Source: Erysipelotrichaceae bacterium
GTDB lineage: Bacteria; Bacillota_I; Bacilli_A; Erysipelotrichales; Coprobacillaceae
NCBI GenBank assembly: GCA_021202205.1
Contig: JAJQDJ010000093.1
Coordinates: 1 to 8,918 of the forward strand
Length of the DNA: 8,918 nt
Direction of reading: 5' to 3'
The notes under the pieces were generated by a model. The model was given only the letters and a program-made list of their open reading frames with translations. It was not told the DNA's origin and made no database searches. Each line of letters starts with the position of its first letter. Position 1 is the stretch's first letter. Shown in pieces: positions 1 to 5,596 of this stretch. The position numbers were made by a program, and so were the translations under genes.

Positions 1-59
1 CCCGTAAAGTCATTAACATATAATTTCTTAAAAATAAACTTAATGACATTGAGCTCGCG

Positions 60-815
60 CTAGTCTTTATAATTTCTAAAGTCAACAAGTTCAATATTAT
101 TTTCTTTAATCCATTCTTTTATCCAATTACCACAAAGGAAATCACATTCCATTGGCCTAATAAGTGTATAAGAAGAATGCGTTAAAATATATTGATCTAA
201 ATATCCAGGATGGAATATAGCAACACTACAAAGATTATTTTTGATATCATCCAAATGTCCCTGCATAAATGCACCAGGGTCATACAATCCTTTTTCATCC
301 AATTTCATAAATCCTAATCCAACAATACCATTATCCTTTTCCCATTGCTTATCTATACCTGGATTGCAGAAAAATAAGCCATGTCTTTTTGCGACATTTT
401 CTAATGCAATAAAGAAATTATCAGAAAATACCGCATGACCTTCAAAATAGTCTGGATTTTGACCAGTGATTTCAATAAATCTTTGAAGTTGTGCTTCAAT
501 TTCTATTTCACATTCTTCAACATTAATAGTATCTTCTTTTCTTGCTCTAATTTCTTTGCTTGAACAAAATTCACCATTTTCCTGTACTAAAGAAGGAATA
601 AGCTTTGGATCACTCAATGGCTTGCCTACACATATATTTGTATGTTGACCCAATGCAATATCAAAATCCTTTATTAAATTATATCCATACTGTGCACTAT
701 CCATATTAGGCATCATACCAACACTAGTAATAACACCATTCTTAACAGCTTTTAAAATTCCTAAACTTACTGCTTCACTGAATCCCAAATCATCAGCTCT
801 CGTTATTAATTTCAT
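60..815 (-). CDS. YdjC/ChbG-family carbohydrate deacetylase
   Basis: The predicted 251-residue cytoplasmic protein belongs to the YdjC/ChbG family, metal-dependent deacetylases acting on N-acetylated sugars such as chito- or cellobiose-type oligosaccharides. The family signature is present in order: ADDLG near residues 7-11 (usually ADDFG), GQHTN with His58, EGHAVF with His127, and HPGY at 202-205. Asp9, His58 and His127 fit the family's Asp-His-His metal site. Length matches family members of about 250 residues. I chose the ATG at 815 because an AAAGGA ribosome binding site sits about 10 nt upstream; an in-frame TTG at 839 would place that site inside the coding region. The gene diverges from the YhhN-like gene. 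No phosphotransferase or glycosidase gene lies beside it, so the substrate is unknown. Family assignment is firm; the sugar is not. Confidence 0.93.
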   Translation of the reverse strand: MKLITRADDLGFSEAVSLGILKAVKNGVITSVGMMPNMDSAQYGYNLIKDFDIALGQHTNICVGKPLSDPKLIPSLVQENGEFCSSKEIRARKEDTINVEECEIEIEAQLQRFIEITGQNPDYFEGHAVFSDNFFIALENVAKRHGLFFCNPGIDKQWEKDNGIVGLGFMKLDEKGLYDPGAFMQGHLDDIKNNLCSVAIFHPGYLDQYILTHSSYTLIRPMECDFLCGNWIKEWIKENNIELVDFRNYKD

Positions 816-825
816 ATATCTTCTA

Positions 826-831
826 TCCTTT
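826..831 (-). promoter_or_regulatory. RBS deciding the deacetylase start
   Basis: On the minus strand this reads AAAGGA and lies about 10 nt before the ATG at 815. It supports that start over the upstream in-frame TTG at 839, which would add eight lysine/arginine-rich residues ahead of the usual family N-terminus. Confidence 0.7.
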
Positions 832-888
832 CTTTTCAATCTTTATTAACATATAATATACTTAATACATTTATTATTTAGTAATTTC

Positions 889-917
889 ATTATACACTAT
901 TTTTTTAATTATATCAT
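889..917 (-). promoter_or_regulatory. Candidate promoter for the deacetylase gene
   Basis: Read on the minus strand, a perfect TATAAT (889-894) is preceded at 17 nt by ATGATA (912-917), which matches four of six positions of the TTGACA consensus. Transcription would begin near 882 and give a leader of roughly 65 nt before the ATG at 815. The spacer is so AT-rich that chance -10 boxes are expected, so confidence is moderate. No clear promoter for the divergent plus-strand gene could be chosen. Confidence 0.4.
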
Positions 918-934
918 TATTTTATGGAGGCACT

Positions 935-1540
935 ATGAAACGAACGATTAAATATTTTCTTATTATTGAATTTATCCTCTATATTATTTTTCTTACATTA
1001 GATTTCACAAAACATTATTCAGCTACGACACCTTTTAAATATGCAAGTTTAGTATTATGTTTTATATTTTCTTTATATAGTAGTTTTTATCATGGTGATA
1101 AATTGATATCTACAGCATTATTTTTTACGATGCTTGCTGATTGGTTTTTATTAGTTATGAATGAATATGAAATCCTTGGTCTTATTTGTTTTATCATTGT
1201 TCAATTAATATATATGATAAAGTTAGGAAATAATTTATGGATATTTAGAATTATATTACCTCTATTAATCATATTTCTAACAAATATAACTGATATTGTA
1301 AATATATTTGCGATTATCTATTTTATACAATTACTTATTAATACTATTATCGTTTGGAAAGACTATAAAAATATTGGATTCATATTTGCTTTAGGACTCA
1401 CATTATTTATTTGTTGTGATATTTGTGTTGGTTTATTTAATATAACTGATATTGGTCTAGTTCATGAATTCACACGTATTGGTATGTGGTTGTTTTATCT
1501 GCCTTCACAAGTATTAATAGTTATATCAGGAATGCAATAA
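935..1540 (+). CDS. YhhN-family membrane protein (lysoplasmalogenase-like)
   Basis: This 201-residue protein is almost entirely hydrophobic, with about eight predicted membrane segments (roughly 5-22, 33-51, 58-76, 78-96, 101-117, 119-141, 147-167 and 180-198). The pattern matches the YhhN/TMEM86 family. The two conserved intramembrane acidic positions appear as Asp69 in LADWFLL and Asp152 in CCDICVGL, and the C-terminus has the characteristic FYLPSQVLI stretch. Characterised members hydrolyse the vinyl-ether bond of lysoplasmalogens; whether this one does is inferred from family only. Plasmalogens occur in several anaerobic Bacillota, which makes the role plausible. The ATG at 935 has a strong GGAGG (926-930) four bases upstream. 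The gene diverges from the deacetylase and is followed by a gene with its own promoter, so it is probably monocistronic. Confidence 0.8.
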   Translation: MKRTIKYFLIIEFILYIIFLTLDFTKHYSATTPFKYASLVLCFIFSLYSSFYHGDKLISTALFFTMLADWFLLVMNEYEILGLICFIIVQLIYMIKLGNNLWIFRIILPLLIIFLTNITDIVNIFAIIYFIQLLINTIIVWKDYKNIGFIFALGLTLFICCDICVGLFNITDIGLVHEFTRIGMWLFYLPSQVLIVISGMQ

Positions 1541-1553
1541 TTTATTTATTGCA
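1533..1553 (+). repeat. 8-bp hairpin over the YhhN-like gene stop codon
   Basis: TGCAATAA (1533-1540) and TTATTGCA (1546-1553) are perfect inverted arms around a TTTAT loop. The left arm contains the TAA stop. It may stabilise or weakly terminate the mRNA, but no T-run follows, so it is not a typical intrinsic terminator. Its right arm shares three bases with the next dyad (1551-1565), so the two hairpins cannot form together in one RNA. Confidence 0.45.
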
Positions 1554-1578
1554 AACATTGTTTGCTTGCTGCTATAAT
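1549..1578 (+). promoter_or_regulatory. Extended -10 promoter of the AAA/nuclease gene
   Basis: The -10 is a perfect TATAAT (1573-1578) preceded by TGC, giving an extended -10. An 18-nt spacer separates it from TTGCAA (1549-1554), four of six to consensus. The -10 sits inside the odd palindrome GCTAT-A-ATAGC (1571-1581). The predicted start point near 1585 leaves only about 10 nt of leader, holding just the AGGTGA ribosome binding site. Confidence 0.6.
1551..1565. promoter_or_regulatory. Candidate operator: GCAAAC-ATT-GTTTGC dyad
   Basis: Perfect 6-bp inverted arms with a 3-nt centre overlap the -35 and the spacer of the promoter that drives the AAA/nuclease gene. A repressor bound here would block RNA polymerase. 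No obvious regulator gene adjoins it, and a 6-bp dyad can arise by chance in AT-rich DNA. Confidence 0.35.
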
Positions 1579-1584
1579 AGCTTT

Positions 1585-1590
1585 AGGTGA
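1585..1590 (+). promoter_or_regulatory. RBS deciding the AAA/nuclease start
   Basis: AGGTGA lies four bases before the ATG at 1595. An in-frame TTG at 1562 lies upstream of the predicted -10, so it would not be transcribed from that promoter. ATG 1595 is therefore preferred. Confidence 0.7.
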
Positions 1591-1594
1591 TACA

Positions 1595-3172
1595 ATGAAT
1601 ACTTATTTAAATCCAAATAATAAATCATTTAAAGAAACATTATCAAGAAAAATTTATATTGATAAATCCTTATTAATTGATAAATTAAATAAAATAATTG
1701 ATAGTAACGACAGTTATATTTGCATTTCAAGGCCAAAAGGTTTTGGAAAAAGCACTGATGCCAAGATGCTTGCTGCTTATTATTCTAAAGGTTGTGATTC
1801 ATCTTTACTCTTTAATAATTTAAAAATAGCACAAACAGATAATTATCAAAAAAATCTAAACAAATACAATGTCATTTATATAGATATGCAAAACTTCTAT
1901 ACCAAAACAAATAATGTTAAAGAAATGATTCAATTACTAACTAAAGCCATTATGCGAGAAATTCTGATAAGGTATAATGATGTTGATTTCTTAGATAATA
2001 ATGACTTATCTTTTACTTTAGATGATATATATTGCGAAACCAATGAACAATTCATATTCATTATTGATAACTGGGATTATGCTTTAAGATATATTCAAAG
2101 CGAAGAAAACAAAGCTGATTTCCTCATATTTTTAAATTGCCTTCTAAAAGATAAAGATTATTTATCACTGGTTTATATGACAGGTATGCTTCCAATTAAA
2201 AAAATCGATGAAACTCATATGAATATGTTTGATAAAATATCTATGCTAGATCCAATGACTTATGAAAATTATATGGGATTTACTGAAGATGAAGTTAAAG
2301 ATTTATGTTATCAGTATGATATGAATTTTGATAATATTAAGGATTGGTATGATGGCTATCAATTTAAAAATGGTGTTTCTATCTATAGCCCTAAATCAAT
2401 TGTTAAAGCTGTAACAACAAAAGAATTAGGCAATTATTGGTCTAAAACAGCATCGTTTGAAAATTTAAAAAGATATATTAGTTCTAATTATGACGGTCTA
2501 AAAGATACTATCCATAGATTATTAATTGGTGATAAAATAACCGTTGATACTTCTACTTTTTCTAATGATATGGCCAGCGTTACTTCTAAAGATGATGTGT
2601 TAACCTTACTTATACATTTAGGATATTTAGCTTATGATAGTATAACTAAAACTGTCTATATTCCCAACAAAGAAATAACTGATTCTTTTGTTTCTGTAGT
2701 AAAAGAAGTCAAATGGCCAGAAACAATGAGACTTATTTAAAAATCCGATAAACTATTAGAAGCAACCTGGAATTTAGATGAAGTCGAAGTTGGTAAGGAA
2801 ATAGAAGAAATACATGATTCTTATGTTGCTTCACCACCAAAATATAACAACGAAGATGCACTTAGTACAACAATACTAATGGCTTATTATACAGCTCAGG
2901 ATTATTATACTATCCTAAGAGAAATGCCAAGTGGTAAAGGTTTTTGTGATATTGGTTTTATTCCTCTTGATCCAACTAATCCAGCTATGATTGTGGAACT
3001 TAAATGGAATAAATCTGTTGATCACGCTATTAATCAAATCAATAGTCGAGATTATTTTAAAGCTTTTGAGCATTATAAAGATAATTTATTATTAATTGGT
3101 ATTAGTTACGAAAGTGATAGTGGTAAAAAAGATTATAAACATCATACATGTAGAATACAAAAATATAGATAA
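1595..3172 (+). pseudogene. AAA-ATPase-like/PD-(D/E)XK nuclease, broken by in-frame TAA
   Basis: The gene spans 525 codon positions but has a single TAA at 2738-2740 (position 382); the same frame is open on both sides, so this is a nonsense change, not a frameshift. The N-terminal part (residues 1-381) is an AAA-ATPase-like domain: Walker A RPKGFGKS at 46-53, Walker B FIFIIDNWD at 153-161, and the family segments TGMLPIKK, GFTEDEV, WYDGY and DDVLTLLIHLGYLAYD. Downstream (383-525) is a PD-(D/E)XK domain with Asp452, Glu468 and Lys470 (the ELKW motif) and Gln481, all intact. Walker B has Asn159 where relatives usually have Glu (DEWD-like), so ATP hydrolysis may already be impaired. This family (PF09820 plus PF08011 type) is amplified in many gut bacteria and its role is unknown. 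The downstream ATG at 2879 has no ribosome binding site. A shortened ATPase-only protein could still be made from the 5' part. Confidence 0.88.
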
Positions 3173-3195
3173 AAGGCCAACTTTCGTTGGTCTTT
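3172..3195 (-). terminator. Intrinsic terminator, GAAA-loop hairpin between convergent genes
   Basis: Read on the minus strand, AAAGACCAAC and GTTGGCCTTT close on a GAAA tetraloop in a 10-bp stem with one internal mismatch (a G-U pair in the plus-strand RNA). A short T-run then continues into AT-rich DNA. It begins at the cupin stop codon, so it most likely ends the minus-strand operon. In the plus direction the same stem follows the nuclease stop directly with a poorer T-tract, so it may work weakly both ways. Confidence 0.75.
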
Positions 3196-3523
3196 ACTCA
3201 TGTCTAGGTATCACACAATACATTACTAAATCTTCATCATGACAATTATAAATATAATGTGTATGTCCCTTTGGACAATAATGAATTTGTCCTGCTGTGA
3301 CGATCTCTTCTTCGCCGTCTAAAACACAATTAGCGATACCACTTAATACATAAACGACTTCACTATCTACTTCATGTTTATGTTCGCCGACATAAACATC
3401 TTTTTGTAAAGTGATTTCAGCAATTTTATTATAGTCATCTACAAACATACGTGCTTTTGTAATACCCGTTCCGCCTCTAAATTCAGGAATATCTTTTTGT
3501 TCAATATCTTCAAATCTAATCAT
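3194..3523 (-). CDS. Small single-domain cupin protein
   Basis: The 109-residue protein is a complete single cupin_2 barrel. Cupin motif 1 is exact: Gly46, then HKH (His48, His50), four residues, Glu55, and Gly62. Motif 2 is exact too: Gly78, PKG at 84-86, His89 and Asn93. His48, His50, Glu55 and His89 would form the metal site. Such proteins range from sugar isomerases and dioxygenases to small-molecule sensors; nothing here fixes which. GGAGGT about seven bases upstream supports the ATG at 3523. It lies 38 nt downstream of the YjbR-EVE gene on the same strand and is probably the last gene of that operon, ending at a strong hairpin. There is no signal peptide, so it is cytoplasmic. Confidence 0.88.
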   Translation of the reverse strand: MIRFEDIEQKDIPEFRGGTGITKARMFVDDYNKIAEITLQKDVYVGEHKHEVDSEVVYVLSGIANCVLDGEEEIVTAGQIHYCPKGHTHYIYNCHDEDLVMYCVIPRHE

Positions 3524-3561
3524 AATCCTACCTCCATTGTATTCATTGTAACATATTTTAT

Positions 3562-4584
3562 TTAATCATTCATTGCTTTTCTTAATGCTTCGCTTATTCT
3601 TCTTGGACCTCTAATAGCTTTAATACCATATTGTTTTAATACGTCGAACGGATATTGATCTTGATTATATCTCTTTAATAGTTTCAATTTCATGATTTTA
3701 GACATTTTAAGATTTTTATCTTGATATGTATAAGGAATATCCACTTCTATGACTTGACACTTATATAGGATTGTTCCTATAGGTTTACCAACATATAAAT
3801 AAACAATATCACCGACATGCATCTTACTTGTTTGTTTCCAAGTTGTTATATCATTATGATCAAAGAAATGAATCATATCACAATACTGAGGATTGACAGG
3901 TATAATCCATGCATCTATTGTTTCAGTGAATTGATGACTTGTTTTAACATATTGCATGATTTCTTCATCATCTAATGTATCATCTAATATAATACTTAAC
4001 CATTTCTCTTTATTCATATGATAAGCTCTATAGTAACCATCTTTATTGAGTAATTCTTTGACTTTATCATCTAACTTAATATTAAGTATTTCTACTTCTT
4101 TATCAGTCTTGCTATCTAATTTAGATTGATTAATATACATCACTATGCCATACCATTTACCATTACGAGGATTTCTAAACACGCCAGTTTCATCATCATC
4201 TTCCCATAGAAATTCAGGTACATCATGATATTGATTATAAATCATTTGTGATATGCGATTAGCTTGTGAACTATTAAAATATTCTTCTTTAGTACAATTG
4301 TTCTTAATGTCATACAATATATCTTGATAAGCTTCTAATACTTGACTTGCAAAATCACCTTTAACACCTTTCACTCTAAAATTGGTATATTCTTCATCAA
4401 AATCATTATCAATAACTTTACCATTAATCATACCTTTGTGATTGATTGTTATTTCTACTCTAAAACTATTATTAAGAATATTTGTCGTATATAGGTATAT
4501 ATCATTATTTTTAATAAAGCCATAAGATATAAGCTTGTCAAAGACTATACTTGATTTTTTAAATACTTCTTCTTCAATTGTCAT
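3562..4584 (-). CDS. MmcQ/YjbR-like and EVE/PUA-like domain fusion protein
   Basis: The 340-residue protein has three parts. Residues 1-105 form an N-terminal segment often seen ahead of YjbR domains. Residues about 107-217 are a YjbR/MmcQ-type (DUF419) domain, recognised from NGKWYGIV, an EILNIKLD strand and the hallmark YHMNKEKW at 188-195. Residues about 223-336 are an EVE/PUA-like domain, recognised from DAWIIPVNP, WKQ at 249-251, GDIVYLYVGKP and RGPRRI. YjbR folds resemble DNA-binding CyaY-like proteins, and EVE domains bind modified bases in other systems, so nucleic-acid binding is plausible but unproven. ATG 4587 is also possible; I chose ATG 4584 because AGGAG (4591-4595) is then six bases away rather than three. 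That ribosome binding site overlaps the stop codon of the preceding gene, so translation is probably coupled. Confidence 0.82.
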   Translation of the reverse strand: MTIEEEVFKKSSIVFDKLISYGFIKNNDIYLYTTNILNNSFRVEITINHKGMINGKVIDNDFDEEYTNFRVKGVKGDFASQVLEAYQDILYDIKNNCTKEEYFNSSQANRISQMIYNQYHDVPEFLWEDDDETGVFRNPRNGKWYGIVMYINQSKLDSKTDKEVEILNIKLDDKVKELLNKDGYYRAYHMNKEKWLSIILDDTLDDEEIMQYVKTSHQFTETIDAWIIPVNPQYCDMIHFFDHNDITTWKQTSKMHVGDIVYLYVGKPIGTILYKCQVIEVDIPYTYQDKNLKMSKIMKLKLLKRYNQDQYPFDVLKQYGIKAIRGPRRISEALRKAMND

Positions 4585-4590
4585 CATATA

Positions 4591-4595
4591 CTCCT
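4591..4595 (-). promoter_or_regulatory. RBS overlapping the upstream gene's stop codon
   Basis: AGGAG on the minus strand overlaps the TAG stop (4594-4596) of the TIGR04076 gene by two bases and precedes ATG 4584 by six. This suggests translational coupling and favours 4584 over the adjacent ATG at 4587. Confidence 0.6.
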
Positions 4596-4917
4596 AAAAT
4601 ATTTGTTCACTATCATCTTCAATAGCTTCCAATTTAAAAATAACTGGTCTTACACCATCATTACAACAAGCTATATGAACATCATCTACACCAAATACTT
4701 TACCAACAGTAGCTAAACTCGTAGCTTGTAATTCTATCGCGTGCCATGCCATATCACAAAAGTTTTCTGGCATGCCACAACCAAATGGCCCTGATGTAAT
4801 AAAAGTATCTCCTTCTTTCATTAAATGACATAAACCAAAATTGGGTATTTTAATATATTGTTTTGCTAAATCATCATTAAATTCTCTTTTTAATACTGTT
4901 ATTTTGCATCTTCGCAT
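4594..4917 (-). CDS. TIGR04076 family protein
   Basis: This 107-residue protein fits the small uncharacterised TIGR04076 family: an N-terminal CKITVLKR strand, an EGDTFI segment, MPENFCDMAWHAI, and the closing CCNDGVRPVIFKLE. It has six cysteines (4, 30, 47, 54, 84, 85); several are conserved in the family and could bind metal or carry redox chemistry, but no activity is established. There is no signal peptide or membrane segment. AGGAG lies about ten bases before ATG 4917. It sits 61 nt after the Nudix gene and its stop overlaps the ribosome binding site of the YjbR-EVE gene, so it is cotranscribed at least with the latter. A TATAAT in the minus direction (4939-4944) lies upstream but has no recognisable -35 and is too near the ribosome binding site to rely on. 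Confidence 0.8.
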   Translation of the reverse strand: MRRCKITVLKREFNDDLAKQYIKIPNFGLCHLMKEGDTFITSGPFGCGMPENFCDMAWHAIELQATSLATVGKVFGVDDVHIACCNDGVRPVIFKLEAIEDDSEQIF

Positions 4918-4978
4918 ATTCTCTCAACTCCTGATATTATTATAATTATTCATGATATTCTTTTTCTTTAATTATTTT

Positions 4979-5524
4979 TTAAACTTTATCATATTCATCT
5001 TTAAATATACAAAATTCTGGATCTTTATGATGAAGTCTATCGGCTATATAATCTCCATCTAACCAAATAGCTTCTGATACTTCTTCTTTCTGCAGTTTTA
5101 AATCACTTACATCAATATCTTTCTTTAATGTATAAATATAAATAATCTCCTGATTATTAAATATCTTGCCATAAAATTCATCAATGCTAGAATACCTCAT
5201 TTTATATTCATAATGTATTTCACTTGCATTTACAATAATACCTAATTCCTCTTTTAATTCTTTTAATGCTGTATCATCAAAATTCATACCTGCTTCAACA
5301 TGTCCTGCTGATGATGTATCCAAACAATTAGGAAAACTATCTTTATTACTACTTCTCCTTTGTAATAATATTTCTATTTTGTTATTTTTAACTCTATAAA
5401 TAAAGATATGACTAGCTCCATGTAAGATACCTTTTTCATGAGCAATTCTCCTGTTAACTTGTTCTCCCGTTTTATGTCCATCTTCATCTAATACATCAAA
5501 CATTTCTATATCTTGCTTATCCAT
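4979..5524 (-). CDS. Nudix hydrolase (IDI/YfcD-like), variant Nudix box
   Basis: This 181-residue protein resembles the YfcD/isopentenyl-diphosphate-isomerase-like branch of Nudix hydrolases. The start has DVLDEDGHKTG, then RRIAHEKGILHGASHIFIY, then the Nudix box at residues 74-96. The catalytic core KELKEELGI keeps the metal-binding glutamates 92 and 93 and Glu89. Two consensus positions differ: Met80 replaces the first glutamate and Lys88 replaces the arginine. Hydrolysis of a nucleoside-diphosphate-linked substrate is the family default; the true substrate cannot be read from sequence. AGGAGG seven bases upstream gives a strong start at ATG 5524. The gene follows the MATE gene by 60 nt with a large hairpin in between, and precedes the TIGR04076 gene by 61 nt. 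Confidence 0.88.
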   Translation of the reverse strand: MDKQDIEMFDVLDEDGHKTGEQVNRRIAHEKGILHGASHIFIYRVKNNKIEILLQRRSSNKDSFPNCLDTSSAGHVEAGMNFDDTALKELKEELGIIVNASEIHYEYKMRYSSIDEFYGKIFNNQEIIYIYTLKKDIDVSDLKLQKEEVSEAIWLDGDYIADRLHHKDPEFCIFKDEYDKV

Positions 5525-5556
5525 TGTGCATCCTCCTTTACCAACTTTATTTATCT

Positions 5557-5596
5557 ATATCGAGTTAGTATTGCCTAGGAAATACTAATTCGATAT
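5557..5596. repeat. 40-bp inverted repeat at the MATE/Nudix junction
   Basis: The arms ATATCGAGTTAGTATT (5557-5572) and AATACTAATTCGATAT (5581-5596) are complementary at 15 of 16 positions. The exception is G-T in the plus-strand RNA and A-C in the minus-strand RNA. The 8-nt centre contains the palindrome CCTAGG. The right arm includes the MATE stop codon (5585-5587), and the dyad ends about 20 nt before the Nudix ribosome binding site. No T-run follows in the direction of transcription. It could be an intercistronic processing or stability hairpin, an attenuator, a protein-binding dyad, or a small repetitive element. Confidence 0.85.

Noticed and set aside
9..47. Inverted repeat GTCATTAA/TTAATGAC as terminator for the deacetylase
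   Set aside because: The 23-nt AT-rich loop makes a weak hairpin and no T-run follows it.
241..438. 65-codon plus-strand reading frame
   Set aside because: It lies fully inside the well-supported deacetylase gene on the other strand, has no ribosome binding site and resembles no family.
852..862. TATAAT/TATACT as a promoter for the YhhN-like gene
   Set aside because: The best -35 candidate (833-838, TTTTCA) is only four of six at 18 nt in a spacer where such matches are expected by chance, and it would lie over the deacetylase start region.
2879..3172. Separate small nuclease gene starting at ATG 2879
   Set aside because: There is no ribosome binding site, the frame continues unbroken from upstream, and the ATG falls within the conserved nuclease domain; it is the 3' part of the interrupted gene.
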